Positions 25,759 to 35,450 of a stretch of 64,000 nucleotides of DNA are shown here, one piece after another (the first letter of the stretch is position 1; every line of letters begins with the position of its first letter). Source of the stretch: Flavobacteriaceae bacterium (GTDB lineage: Bacteria; Bacteroidota; Bacteroidia; Flavobacteriales; Flavobacteriaceae); the NCBI GenBank assembly GCA_009886625.1, contig QXZA01000024.1, positions 1-64,000 of the forward strand, in the 5' to 3' direction. Position numbers and translations under genes: made by a program. Below the pieces are notes generated by a model. The model did not search any database. It saw only the letters and a list, made by a program, of their open reading frames with translations, and had not been told where the DNA came from.

Positions 25759-28700
25759 TTATAAAACTCTTTTAAACCAAAGTTTTATAGAGTAAACAAT
25801 AGAGAAGGTAGAAGGTACAATTACCAAGGTCAAAAAGGTGGCAAATGTTAATCCAAAAATCACTGTCCAAGCCAAGGGTCCCCAGAAGACTACATTATCT
25901 CCTCCAATATAAATCTTAGGATCCCATTCAGAGAATAAAGAGAAAAAGTCAATATTTAAACCAATTCCTAATGGGATTAATCCCAATACTGTTGTGATAG
26001 CCGTAAGAATTACAGGTCTTAGACGAGCAGTTCCTCCCTCAACAATAGCTTCAGTAACTAATTTTTTACTTAACATTTCTCCTTCTGCTAATTTTACAGC
26101 CTCACTTTTTCGATCAATGAGTAATTGGGTATAATCTAATAAAACGACCCCATTATTTACGACAATACCTGCCAAGGCTATGATTCCCATCATGGTCATT
26201 AAAATCACAAAAGGCATTTGGAAGGCAATTAAACCTAAAAATACTCCAGTAAAACTCAAGAAAATAGAAAGTAAAATGATCAGTGGTTTTGAGATAGAGT
26301 TAAATTGGAAAACGAGGAGCAACAAAATTAATCCTAATGCACTTGCCAAAGCTTTTGACAAGAAGGACATGTTTTTTTCCTGTTCTTCAATTTCACCTGA
26401 AAATTTAAAGTTTACTCCTTCGGGGAGTTTATATTGGCTGAGCGCCTCTTTTACATTATCTACAACGGCGTTTGCATTATATCCTGCAAGTACAGACGAA
26501 TATAGTGTGACTACTCTGTTGAGCTGTCTGTGTTTTATGGCACTAAAACTGTTCTTTTTTTCTTGTTGAATTAACGAGGAAATTGGGATTTCCTTGATAC
26601 GGCCATTTGCGGGATCTCTAAAAATGATGTTTTGATTGAACAAAGCATTATTATCATATCGATTGGCTTGATTAAAACGAACATTAATATCATAATCATC
26701 TCCATCCTTTTTGAAAATTCCTGCTTTAGACCCAAACAATGAGGTTCTTAAAAGTTGCCCTACTTGAGCTGCAGACACACCAAGTTCTCCCGCTTTCTGT
26801 CTGTCTACAGTCAATTCCAAACCAGGCTTATTTTTATTTACATTAATCTTAAGTTCTTCCACTCCAGAGATATTTACACGATTCAAATACTCTTTCATCG
26901 TTTCTGCGGTTTGGATTAACCCTAAATAGTCTTTTCCTGTAATTTCAATAGTAACAGGATATCCAGCCGGTGGTCCTTTGGCATCTTTTTCAACCGAAAT
27001 AGCAACACCAGGAAATTTTCCTAATAATTTTTGTTGCACTTCTTCTCTGAAGGACTCACTAGAAACACCCTCTCGGAATTTAAACTCTTGCATGGTTAGG
27101 GTAATTTTTCCTTTATTGGGAAGCTCGTTAGTATTTCCATTATCAATTTGTGGATTACCTGCACCTTCTCCAACTTGAGCTACCATTGATTCTATTAGAA
27201 TATTAGCTCCATTTTTATTGTATGTAGCTCCAGCCATCGCATCTAAAATTTCTTTTTCGATGCGTTTAGTCGTTGCATTGGTTTTAGAAATTGCAGTTCC
27301 CTCTGGATATTCAATAAAAACAAATATTTGCTGAGGTTGATTATCAGGAAAAAATTCCACTTTAGGAGGAAAAATACCCATCAAAGCAAATGAGGTAAAT
27401 AAAAGAAAGAATGTACCTCCAAGAAATGCAATAGGCTTATATCCACTTAGAGCAAATGACAAGAATCGGCGGTACCCATTCTCTAGACTTACAAGAAAAT
27501 TATCTTGGAAAGATTGTGACATTTTTTTGATAAAATACTTGTAGAGCCAGAATAGTATTGGAATCAATACCATTATGTTCCCAAAAATGCGTACCGTAGG
27601 AGATCCAAATAAAAGGAGGATTCCTAGTGTACCCATAAAAAAGGTGATTCTCCATAAACTTTTTGTACTTATTTCACGTTCGGTGATCTCCATAAACTGA
27701 GAGACAAGCATCGAATTGAAGAATATGGCAACAACCAAAGAAGAACCTAAAACAACTGACAATGTGATGGGGAAATAGATCATAAATTCTCCCATAAGTC
27801 CTGGCCAGGCTCCAAGAGGCAGGAAGGCAGCAATAGTTGTTGCTGTAGAAACAATAATGGGGAAAGCAATTTCACCTATACCCGCTTTAGCAGCAGCAAT
27901 TCTGGACATCCCTTCTTTTTCCATTAGACGATAGACATTTTCTACCACCACGATCCCATTATCAACTAGCATTCCTAATCCCATAACAAGACCGAAAAGC
28001 ACCATGGTGTTTAGCGTATATCCCAATGCAGATAATATCATAAAGGACATAAACATGGACATAGGAATCGCAAATCCTACAAATAAAGCATTTCGGAAAC
28101 CAAGGAAGAACATGAGAACTGTCACTACTAGGATTACTCCAAAAATAATGCTGTTCACCAATTCACTTACCTGGTTTAGGGTTAAATTGGATTGATCATT
28201 GGAAACCTTTATGTCTAAATTGGAGGGTAAACCAATCTTTTGGGGCTCTGCGACTAATGCTTTAATTTCTTGCGAGGCTATTACTAAGTTTTTACCCCCT
28301 CTTTTAACCACATCTAGGAGGACAGCTTTTTTTCCAAACGAACGGGCAAAGGAAGTTTTTTCCTTTTCTTTAAATTTTATTTCAGCAAGGTCACCAAGAT
28401 ATACGGGACCGTTATCTGTTTTTACTACAAAAGATTTTAAGGCTTCAGGATCTTTAATTTCTCCCGTAAGACGAAGTGTTCTTCTTTGACCACCACTCAC
28501 AATATTTCCACTTGATATGGTAGTGTTTTCTCTAGAAATAGCGTTTAAGATATCATTGAAAGAAACTTTAGCCGCTGTCATTTTGTAAATATCCACAGCA
28601 ACTTCAACTTCAAAAACTTGAATTCCTCGAATATTGACCTCTTTGATTTGAGGCAATTGTTCAATTTGACCTTCTAAAAGTTCAGCATATATCTTTAATT

Positions 28701-29205
28701 GCTCAATGGGATAGTCTCCATGCAAACTAATATTCAAAATAGGTTGTAATTCAGAAAAGTCTAATTCAAAAATATTAGGCTCAACTTTTGCGTTGTTAAA
28801 CACAGGCCAGTCAGCACCAGAGGTGACACCATCTACTAAATCTTTTACTTTTTGTTTGGCATCATCAATAGAGATATTTTCATCAAATTCAACATCAATT
28901 ACTGAAAAGTCTTCAGATGAGGTAGATCGGATTTCGACTAAATTGGGAACTCCTTTTAGTGCTTCTTCTAATGGGTCTGTAACGGTTCTTTCAATATCTT
29001 CAGCAGTATTTCCAGGATAAATTGTACTAACAAAAACTTTGGTATCATTGATTTCAGGAAAAGTTTCTCGTGGCATATTAAAATAGGAACTTACTCCTAA
29101 AATGAAAAATATTGCCATGATCACATAAACCACGGTTTTGTGATCAATCGCCCATGAGGCAAAAAGAAACTCTTTAGTGTTTGGTGTTTTCATTGATTTT
29201 GCCAT
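25759..29205 (-). CDS. RND efflux transporter, inner-membrane permease
   Basis: A 1148-residue, 12-helix proton-driven exporter of the HAE/AcrB type. The N-terminal FNMPRETFPEINDTKVFVST, the periplasmic DPLEEALKGVPN, the helix-4 motif GLVMGLGMLVDNGIVVVENV with the proton-relay acid (Asp), and the second-half GIIALAGIVVNNGVVLLDY are all present. It is longer than AcrB (1049) because of insertions before the C-terminal half, as is common in Bacteroidota. Start ATG overlaps the stop codon of the adaptor gene (TAATG). Substrates are unknown; solvents, bile-like detergents or antibiotics are likely. Confidence 0.93.
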   Translation of the reverse strand: MAKSMKTPNTKEFLFASWAIDHKTVVYVIMAIFFILGVSSYFNMPRETFPEINDTKVFVSTIYPGNTAEDIERTVTDPLEEALKGVPNLVEIRSTSSEDFSVIDVEFDENISIDDAKQKVKDLVDGVTSGADWPVFNNAKVEPNIFELDFSELQPILNISLHGDYPIEQLKIYAELLEGQIEQLPQIKEVNIRGIQVFEVEVAVDIYKMTAAKVSFNDILNAISRENTTISSGNIVSGGQRRTLRLTGEIKDPEALKSFVVKTDNGPVYLGDLAEIKFKEKEKTSFARSFGKKAVLLDVVKRGGKNLVIASQEIKALVAEPQKIGLPSNLDIKVSNDQSNLTLNQVSELVNSIIFGVILVVTVLMFFLGFRNALFVGFAIPMSMFMSFMILSALGYTLNTMVLFGLVMGLGMLVDNGIVVVENVYRLMEKEGMSRIAAAKAGIGEIAFPIIVSTATTIAAFLPLGAWPGLMGEFMIYFPITLSVVLGSSLVVAIFFNSMLVSQFMEITEREISTKSLWRITFFMGTLGILLLFGSPTVRIFGNIMVLIPILFWLYKYFIKKMSQSFQDNFLVSLENGYRRFLSFALSGYKPIAFLGGTFFLLFTSFALMGIFPPKVEFFPDNQPQQIFVFIEYPEGTAISKTNATTKRIEKEILDAMAGATYNKNGANILIESMVAQVGEGAGNPQIDNGNTNELPNKGKITLTMQEFKFREGVSSESFREEVQQKLLGKFPGVAISVEKDAKGPPAGYPVTIEITGKDYLGLIQTAETMKEYLNRVNISGVEELKINVNKNKPGLELTVDRQKAGELGVSAAQVGQLLRTSLFGSKAGIFKKDGDDYDINVRFNQANRYDNNALFNQNIIFRDPANGRIKEIPISSLIQQEKKNSFSAIKHRQLNRVVTLYSSVLAGYNANAVVDNVKEALSQYKLPEGVNFKFSGEIEEQEKNMSFLSKALASALGLILLLLVFQFNSISKPLIILLSIFLSFTGVFLGLIAFQMPFVILMTMMGIIALAGIVVNNGVVLLDYTQLLIDRKSEAVKLAEGEMLSKKLVTEAIVEGGTARLRPVILTAITTVLGLIPLGIGLNIDFFSLFSEWDPKIYIGGDNVVFWGPLAWTVIFGLTFATFLTLVIVPSTFSIVYSIKLWFKRVL

Positions 29206-30374
29206 TATTGTTCAATTCGAGTTACTTTTTGTCCATCAACCAAAAGACTAACACCTTCATCTACTACAAGGTCATTAGCGTTGATTCCTTCAATTATTTC
29301 AACCATTTCATTTTGAGATTTTCCCAAACGAACAAAGTGTTGAGCTGTAGTGTACCCACCATTCTCTTCAGGAGTATTTAAAACAAAAACAAAAGTTTCT
29401 TCTCTAGCATTTTCTCTAATTACTCTAAGAGGTACCATGATGGCTTCTGGATTGGAATAGTCAATCACACTGAGACGTGCATTGAGATTTGGTTTGATTA
29501 GCCCTGTTGGGTTGTCCAATGGGGCCTCAATTCTAAAAGTTCTGTTGCTGGGTTGTATGAAATTTCCCGTTTGACGAATCACAGTGTTTTGTGTTTCATT
29601 AAGCACGGGTATCGTAACCGTTGCTTTACTTCCTTTCTTAATATTTTTTAAATAGTTTTCAGGAACATCAGATTCAATATACATTTTGTTCAGATTTACT
29701 ATTCTTAAAATCAGTGACATTCCAGGAGCAACAGTTTCTCCTTTTCTCGCAGTAATTTCATCGATAACGCCATTAAAAGGGGCGTATATTTTTGTTTTAG
29801 AAAGTTGTTCTCTCATTTGAGCAACTTGTTTTTGCTGTGTTTTGTAGCGTGTTTTCGCTTCTAAATACATCATTTCTGAACCAATTTTTTGATCCCACAA
29901 ACGTTGAGTTCGCTCAAAAGTAGTTTTAGACAGTTCCAATTGAAGTTTCATTTGGTCCAGTTGATCTTGAAGCCCTGCATCATCAATTACTGCAAGAAGA
30001 GTTCCTTTTTTGACCTCTTGACCTTCTTGAACTAAAATTTGTTCCAAACGTCCTCCAAATTCAGGAGCAAGTAAAAGATTTTGTCTTGTCTTGATATTGG
30101 CTTGAACATCTACGGTGTGATTAAACACTTTTGCAGCTGCTTGAAAAGCAGTCACCAAGGTTCTTTTTTCAGTTCCCGTAAGTGATTTAATGGCTTCATC
30201 AACTTCTTTCAATTCTTGATTTAATGAATTGATCTGAGCTGTGTAATTACTTTTCTGAAGCATTAGTTCCTCAAGATTTGAAGGCGTTTGATTTATCGTT
30301 TTTATTTCCTCCTTGTTTTGTCCACAAGCAAGTAACAAAAGTGAGAGACTAAAGGTTATAATTGAATTTTTCAT
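29205..30374 (-). CDS. RND efflux periplasmic adaptor (MFP) lipoprotein
   Basis: A 389-residue periplasmic adaptor linking the RND pump to the outer-membrane channel. The signal ends in a lipobox (LLLLACG), so it is anchored to the inner membrane. RLEQILVQEGQEVKKGTLLAVID is the first half of the lipoyl domain, followed by a coiled-coil hairpin (about 140-200) and KIYAPFNGVIDEITARKGE, the second lipoyl half. The beta-barrel region is VPENYLKNIKKGSKATV. It lies 5 bases after the TolC-like gene. Confidence 0.93.
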   Translation of the reverse strand: MKNSIITFSLSLLLLACGQNKEEIKTINQTPSNLEELMLQKSNYTAQINSLNQELKEVDEAIKSLTGTEKRTLVTAFQAAAKVFNHTVDVQANIKTRQNLLLAPEFGGRLEQILVQEGQEVKKGTLLAVIDDAGLQDQLDQMKLQLELSKTTFERTQRLWDQKIGSEMMYLEAKTRYKTQQKQVAQMREQLSKTKIYAPFNGVIDEITARKGETVAPGMSLILRIVNLNKMYIESDVPENYLKNIKKGSKATVTIPVLNETQNTVIRQTGNFIQPSNRTFRIEAPLDNPTGLIKPNLNARLSVIDYSNPEAIMVPLRVIRENAREETFVFVLNTPEENGGYTTAQHFVRLGKSQNEMVEIIEGINANDLVVDEGVSLLVDGQKVTRIEQ

Positions 30375-30379
30375 AATTT

Positions 30380-31720
30380 TTATTTTTGGGAAGTGTTAAG
30401 AAGGGTCTCTAAATTTAATTTTTTATCCACTACATTTTGAATTGATTTAATGTAGTTGTTTTGAGCACTGAATAGTTGTAGCTGAGCTTCGCGAAACTCA
30501 AATGAACTCGCAAGACCCTCAAAGTATTTCATTTGATTTTTCTCTTTAATTCTAGTGGCTAAAGCCAAATTTTCTTTACTAGTAAAGTAATTTTCAACAG
30601 CCAATCGGTATTCGTTGTTGGCGGCTTGTATTTCGATAAAAATACGTTCCTGTGTTTCTTTGAGGCTTGTTTCAGCCTGTTCGACGGCAATTTTAGCTTT
30701 TTGTGAGCTAGCACGACGCATAAAGGAACTGAAAATAGGTACTTGGAGTTTCACACCCAGCAAAGAAGCGCCAAACCATTTCTGATCTGCTTCTGTAAAA
30801 CTAAAGGTTTCACTGTTTCCTGTGTAATTTCCATTTATAAATGCCGAAAGGCGAGGCATGCTTTTAGAGCGTTCATATTTATACAATAAACCTTCAGATA
30901 ATAGATTGTTTTCAGCGATTTTGATGTCAATATTGTTTTCTATTGAAGGTTTGTCTTCTATTGGTAACTCAAAAAGGTTTGTAGTAGTTAGACTATCCAA
31001 TTTATCTTTTAAAAAGAGTGGAGAATCGGTGGGGAAACCCATCAAGAGTTTTAGCATGTCTAAAGTAATGCGTTCAATATTTTGAGCATAACGCAATTGA
31101 GTTTCAACACTAGATAAAGTCAAACGCAGTTGCTCCACACTTTCCTCTTCTTCAAAACCGTTTCGAAATAATTCGGTTAGTTCTTCTAAATTGGATTTTA
31201 AGTTATCTCTATTCTTCTCTACAAAAGAAATATTGGCTCGAACCAATAAGACAGAATAATAGGTATTGATAATATTTTTCCGAATTTCAAGAACGGTTTT
31301 TTCTAAAATATTCTCTGAAATATTGGTGTACACTTGAATTGATTCAAGCCCTACTAGATAGGAGCCGTCAAAAATTAATTGACTTAGAGTGACCCCAGCC
31401 ATCATGCTTTGAGGAGTTCCAAACTGTACTTCAGCAAACTCTCCTTCAACGCCACCAAAAAATTGTGCAGGAATTAAGGAAGTTGGTAATTCGATGAAGT
31501 TTTGATAGTCTGCTTCCGCATTTATCTGAGGAAGTCCAATGGCAATAGTTTTCCATTTCTCTTTATAGGCTTTTTGTACTTCTAAGCTTGCGTTTATAAT
31601 GGTTCGATTGTTTTCCAAACCAAATGCAACAGCTTCCTCTAATGAAACGGATTCTGGAAGATTTTGGGCGCTTAAAAAGCCAAAACCAAAACATAGAATG
31701 AGGCTTACTTTTTTTATCAT
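30380..31720 (-). CDS. TolC-family outer-membrane efflux protein
   Basis: The 446-residue protein has a signal peptide (to about residue 18, LSAQ) and two repeats of the TolC-type helical barrel: VSLEEAVAFGLENNRTIINA at the N-terminus and the long helix pair ending KIAVEQAETSLKETQERI. It forms the outer-membrane channel of the tripartite pump encoded by its neighbours. The start ATG overlaps the tetR stop by 4 bases (ATGA), so its translation is coupled to the regulator. Confidence 0.9.
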   Translation of the reverse strand: MIKKVSLILCFGFGFLSAQNLPESVSLEEAVAFGLENNRTIINASLEVQKAYKEKWKTIAIGLPQINAEADYQNFIELPTSLIPAQFFGGVEGEFAEVQFGTPQSMMAGVTLSQLIFDGSYLVGLESIQVYTNISENILEKTVLEIRKNIINTYYSVLLVRANISFVEKNRDNLKSNLEELTELFRNGFEEEESVEQLRLTLSSVETQLRYAQNIERITLDMLKLLMGFPTDSPLFLKDKLDSLTTTNLFELPIEDKPSIENNIDIKIAENNLLSEGLLYKYERSKSMPRLSAFINGNYTGNSETFSFTEADQKWFGASLLGVKLQVPIFSSFMRRASSQKAKIAVEQAETSLKETQERIFIEIQAANNEYRLAVENYFTSKENLALATRIKEKNQMKYFEGLASSFEFREAQLQLFSAQNNYIKSIQNVVDKKLNLETLLNTSQK

Positions 31721-32322
31721 AGGTTCATTTCTTTTTTATATTTCTCTAATTTCATTGTTCCTTCAAGTGAACAAATAGCACGAAGGTGATATTCAGAAAA
31801 GCGGATTAAAAGTTCGTCAATATTGTATTGATCAATAGGAAATAATTTAATGTCTGTGATTCCTCTAATTCCATTGAAAAATATCCTCATTACAAAATCT
31901 TCATCTAAGTCTTCACGAAATAATCCTGTCTCTTTTCCTTTTTTTATGCTTGATATAAATAATTTCCCCAGTGTTTTAAACTCTTTTTCTTTTAGTTTAG
32001 TGTAAATATTAGGATAGTATTTCTGAAGTTGATATTGGGGTGAGTTTTTTTCATTGCTTAAGTGCTTCATCGCTTCTTTTTTAAGTTGGTAAAGCTCTAT
32101 AATTGGGTCTTTAGAATGTTTTGAAATACTGATGATTTGGTTTAGGATCATGTCAATATGAATCATCGCTGTTTCCAAAACAAGTTGTTCTTTTTTTGGA
32201 AAATGAATATATATGGTTTTTTTTGACACACCCATATGTTGGGCGATGTCATCCATAGTTACACTTTTGAACCCGTATTGTATAAAAAGGGAAATTGCTT
32301 CTTTAACAATTTCTTTTTTCAT
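31717..32322 (-). CDS. TetR family transcriptional regulator of the efflux operon
   Basis: A 201-residue regulator. The N-terminal helix-turn-helix (residues about 4-50) has KSVTMDDIAQHMGVSKKTIYIHFPKKEQLV, the TetR signature (split by positions: TMDDIAQHMGVSK and TIYIHFPKKEQL). The C-terminal ligand-binding domain is divergent. It is the first gene of the pump operon and shares a short control region with the divergent prenyl synthase gene. The inverted repeat at 32351-32376 is the obvious operator, so autoregulation is likely. The inducing ligand is unknown. Confidence 0.93.
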   Translation of the reverse strand: MKKEIVKEAISLFIQYGFKSVTMDDIAQHMGVSKKTIYIHFPKKEQLVLETAMIHIDMILNQIISISKHSKDPIIELYQLKKEAMKHLSNEKNSPQYQLQKYYPNIYTKLKEKEFKTLGKLFISSIKKGKETGLFREDLDEDFVMRIFFNGIRGITDIKLFPIDQYNIDELLIRFSEYHLRAICSLEGTMKLEKYKKEMNL

Positions 32323-32336
32323 TCTGAATTTTTTTG

Positions 32337-32367
32337 CAAATATACATTAGGAAACTTTATAAACAAA
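32337..32367 (-). promoter_or_regulatory. Promoter of the TetR-RND operon
   Basis: On the minus strand TTTG (32367-32364), 19 bases, then TATATTTG (32344-32337) gives an exact match to the Bacteroidota promoter consensus. The tetR start codon lies 15 bases downstream. Confidence 0.85.
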
Positions 32368-32376
32368 AAAAGTTTC
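32351..32376. promoter_or_regulatory. Putative TetR operator (inverted repeat)
   Basis: GAAACTTT at 32351-32358 and AAAGTTTC at 32369-32376 form a perfect 8-base inverted repeat with a 10-base spacer. The repeat is centred on the -33 element of the tetR promoter, the position expected for a repressor site that blocks RNA polymerase. Confidence 0.7.
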
Positions 32377-32399
32377 TAAAGTTTTTTAGAGCTAACATT

Positions 32400-33401
32400 A
32401 TGTTTAAAAACCTTATTTTTACAAAAAAAGCAGTGACGCTATCTAAATATCATACTCTTTTTACCCAGTATCTTAAGAGAAACCAACAAAAAGAAATACC
32501 CAACGGCTTATATGCTCCCATAACCTATATTTTGAATTTGGGTGGGAAACGTTTACGTCCAATCTTAACGCTCATGGCTACAGAAGCTTTTGGAGCTGAA
32601 GCCGAGGAGGCCTTGGCTGCTGCTTTATCGGTTGAGGTTTTTCACAATTTCACCTTAGTACATGATGATATCATGGATGCTGCTCCCTTAAGAAGAGGAC
32701 AGCCCACGGTACATTATAAATGGGATGTTAATACAGGAATTCTTTCTGGTGATGCTATGTTGATTCAAGCTTACCAATGCCTTGAGGTTTATGATGCCCC
32801 TTTGTTTGGTAAACTAAATAGACAATTTAACAAAACCGCTTTAGAAGTTTGTGAGGGTCAACAGTACGATGTTGATTTTGAAATACAGAAAGAGGTTTCT
32901 ATTGCAGCATATTTGGAAATGATTAAACTCAAAACAGCAGTTTTAGTAGGACATGCGCTCAAAATAGGTGCTTTGATAGGAAAGGCAACTGATGAAGAAG
33001 CACAAAAACTGTATGATTTTGGGGTATTGTTGGGCCTTGCATTTCAAATTCAAGACGATTATTTGGATGCTTTTGGGGATCCTAAAGATTTTGGGAAACA
33101 AGTTGGCGGAGATATTATAGAAAATAAGAAAACCATCTTATATCATAAAGCGATGGAACTGGGGACTTCAAAAGAAAAGGAATCACTCAGTGAATGGCTA
33201 GATTTTGAAGGTGATACCATTAAGAAAACATCGGCTGTTAAATCCATTTTTCAATCAACGGGTGCCTCACACGCCAGCCAACAATTAGTTTCCGATTACA
33301 CAACACAGGCTTTTCAAAAACTTGATGAGATTCAGATATCAGTTGAAGGAAAAAACACCTTAAAAGCTTTTGGGAAGAATTTGATGGAAAGAAAGTATTA
33401 A
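32400..33401 (+). CDS. Polyprenyl diphosphate synthase
   Basis: An all-helical prenyltransferase that condenses isopentenyl diphosphate with allylic diphosphates. It has the first Asp-rich motif DDIMDAAPLRRG, the preceding LGGKRLRPIL, and the second motif FQIQDDYLDAFGD. These are intact. Small residues or aromatic residues before the first motif (VFHNFTLVH) suggest a short to medium chain (farnesyl, geranylgeranyl or longer cannot be fixed by eye). I chose the ATG at 32400 (333 residues); the upstream ATG at 32334 lies in the tetR control region. The 3' end overlaps the lycopene cyclase gene by 4 bases, convergent. Confidence 0.9.
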   Translation: MFKNLIFTKKAVTLSKYHTLFTQYLKRNQQKEIPNGLYAPITYILNLGGKRLRPILTLMATEAFGAEAEEALAAALSVEVFHNFTLVHDDIMDAAPLRRGQPTVHYKWDVNTGILSGDAMLIQAYQCLEVYDAPLFGKLNRQFNKTALEVCEGQQYDVDFEIQKEVSIAAYLEMIKLKTAVLVGHALKIGALIGKATDEEAQKLYDFGVLLGLAFQIQDDYLDAFGDPKDFGKQVGGDIIENKKTILYHKAMELGTSKEKESLSEWLDFEGDTIKKTSAVKSIFQSTGASHASQQLVSDYTTQAFQKLDEIQISVEGKNTLKAFGKNLMERKY

Positions 33402-34552
33402 ATCAGGCGCTTGATAAGCGCATTTAAAAACCATTTGATTTGCTTTAATGAAAAGGAGGAAAGAATTTTCAATTCTTCAAGGAAAGTAGTCTTTTCGTCC
33501 AAAAAGCGAAAAATAGTTAAGGGATGATTTTTTACAAACATTCTTTCAAATAACTTGCTTCCTTGAGCGTTGTATTTCAATAAAACATCAAGAAAAAGCA
33601 AATCGTAAAATCGAAATCTATTTTTTGTTTGAAATTGATTTAACTTTTTACCTGTCTTTAGAAATCTCACTAGTTGATTGATGTTGCGTTGGGTGTTTTT
33701 AAATGTAAAACCTGTACTAGCTTTTGTCCACCCCCCTGCAGTACCAATATGTAACAAGCTAGGCGTGTTGAACTGTTCAAACGGAAAGCAGCTCATCGGA
33801 ATATTTCCTTCTTCTTTTTCTTCGATCTCGAAGTCATGAATTCCTTGAGCTTTTAAGTAATCAATAATCCCTGCTTCATATTCTTCTCTTGCCAAAAGTG
33901 CTTCAGAAAAAAGGGTGTATTCCACTAGTGCATGATTTTCACTTAGAGGTAGAACATATATAAAACGTGTTTGTTCTTTTTGGGGGATATCAAAATCCAT
34001 AAAAAACACTTTTCCAGGATCGAATTGAGCTGTTTTTGTTTTTATAAACCAACCTATGAAGTGTTGTTTTAGAACAGGATATTTTTTTTGGTTATAGAGT
34101 GCCTTTGGATTAAAAATACTATTGAATACTTTTTCAGATTCAAAAACTCCAAGGGTAGTATGTACTGCAGTGGATGCTCCTTTTTCTTTTACCTCAGTTA
34201 CTTTTGCTTTAAGATAGGTAACTTGAGTATTTGATTTAATCTTATGTTGAATTTCTTGGTAAAAACTTTTGGAACGTAGCATTTTATAACGATAGGGCTC
34301 AAGGTTAAAATCAAGTTTAAGTTCCTTTGACTTAAAAGAAGCAGAGGGCCATGTTTTTCTTAGTAAAGGATCAAAATGCCCTGGACTTGCCTCCCAAAAA
34401 CACCAAGTTCTGTCATTTGAATTTTTGACTTCCTGTTCAATTAATAAAATGCTAGGTGTATTGAAATAGGAATCACCAGAAAGCGCATCTAAAAGTAGCA
34501 AGCCGGAAGCACCCCCTCCACAAATGATGTAATCAAAAATTTGCTTTTCCAT
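33398..34552 (-). CDS. crtY: Lycopene beta-cyclase
   Basis: A 384-residue FAD enzyme that closes the ends of lycopene to give beta-carotene. The N-terminus has the dinucleotide motif DYIICGGGASGLLLL, and the NDRTWCFWE motif near residue 50 is the CrtY hallmark. HIGTAGGWTKASTGFTF is the conserved C-terminal flavin region. No other crt genes (crtB, crtI, crtZ) are in the window. Beta-carotene could be hydroxylated to zeaxanthin or cleaved to retinal. It is convergent with the polyprenyl synthase gene. Confidence 0.9.
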   Translation of the reverse strand: MEKQIFDYIICGGGASGLLLLDALSGDSYFNTPSILLIEQEVKNSNDRTWCFWEASPGHFDPLLRKTWPSASFKSKELKLDFNLEPYRYKMLRSKSFYQEIQHKIKSNTQVTYLKAKVTEVKEKGASTAVHTTLGVFESEKVFNSIFNPKALYNQKKYPVLKQHFIGWFIKTKTAQFDPGKVFFMDFDIPQKEQTRFIYVLPLSENHALVEYTLFSEALLAREEYEAGIIDYLKAQGIHDFEIEEKEEGNIPMSCFPFEQFNTPSLLHIGTAGGWTKASTGFTFKNTQRNINQLVRFLKTGKKLNQFQTKNRFRFYDLLFLDVLLKYNAQGSKLFERMFVKNHPLTIFRFLDEKTTFLEELKILSSFSLKQIKWFLNALIKRLI

Positions 34553-34632
34553 AGTAAGTAGTAAAAGTAATTAAAAGAGCTTTATTTAGCGCGATTTATA
34601 TTAAACTGTTTACTTTTATAAAAAATTGTCAA

Positions 34633-35448
34633 ATGGAAAACATTATAGACTTTTTTCAGAATACAGATCCCGTTCTAGGTGCGTTATTTGCCACTTTATT
34701 TACATGGGGTTTAACGGCATTGGGAGCCTCATTAGTGTTTTTTGTTAAAGGAATGAATCGTGCAGTATTGGATGGTTTGTTGGGCTTTACGGGAGGCGTT
34801 ATGGTTGCTGCAAGTTTTTGGAGTCTATTGGCACCAGGAATTGAAATGAGTCCAGGAGAAGGATTTACTAAAGTCATGCCAGCTGCTATTGGTTTTGGAC
34901 TGGGTGCTCTTTTCATTTTTGGTTTAGACAAGGTATTACCTCATATTCATATCAACTTTAAAGAAAGTGAAGGGATTAAAACCCCATGGCACAAAACTAC
35001 TTTATTGGTTTTAGCAATTACTCTACATAACATTCCAGAAGGATTAGCAGTTGGTGTTTTGTTTGGTGGCGTAGCTGCTGGGATTCCAGAGGCTTCAATT
35101 GCAGGAGCAGTTGCTCTAGCAATTGGTATTGGGATTCAGAATTTTCCTGAGGGAATTGCGGTTTCAATGCCTTTGAGAAGACAGGGGGTTAGTCGCTTTA
35201 AAAGCTTTTGGTATGGTCAGCTTTCTGCTGTAGTTGAGCCAGTTGCCGCAGTTATTGGTGCAGTAGCGGTCTCTTTTTTCACTCCTTTACTTCCTTATGC
35301 ACTTTCTTTCGCAGCAGGAGCGATGATTTTTGTTGTTGTAGAAGAGGTGATCCCAGAAACCCAACAAGATAAATATACTGATATTGCAACGCTTGGATTT
35401 ATCTTAGGTTTTATAGTAATGATGATGTTGGATGTAGCCTTAGGCTAA
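34633..35448 (+). CDS. ZIP family metal transporter
   Basis: A 271-residue membrane protein with eight predicted helices, which imports zinc or another divalent metal across the inner membrane. TLHNIPEGLAVGVLFG and QNFPEGIAVSMPLR are the two metal-binding helices (HNxPEG and QNxPEG), and EEVIPE is a third conserved motif. The His-containing loop DKVLPHIHINF between helices 3 and 4 is typical. It stands alone between the lycopene cyclase and thiL genes. The metal cannot be determined from sequence. Confidence 0.9.
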   Translation: MENIIDFFQNTDPVLGALFATLFTWGLTALGASLVFFVKGMNRAVLDGLLGFTGGVMVAASFWSLLAPGIEMSPGEGFTKVMPAAIGFGLGALFIFGLDKVLPHIHINFKESEGIKTPWHKTTLLVLAITLHNIPEGLAVGVLFGGVAAGIPEASIAGAVALAIGIGIQNFPEGIAVSMPLRRQGVSRFKSFWYGQLSAVVEPVAAVIGAVAVSFFTPLLPYALSFAAGAMIFVVVEEVIPETQQDKYTDIATLGFILGFIVMMMLDVALG

Positions 35449-35450
35449 AT

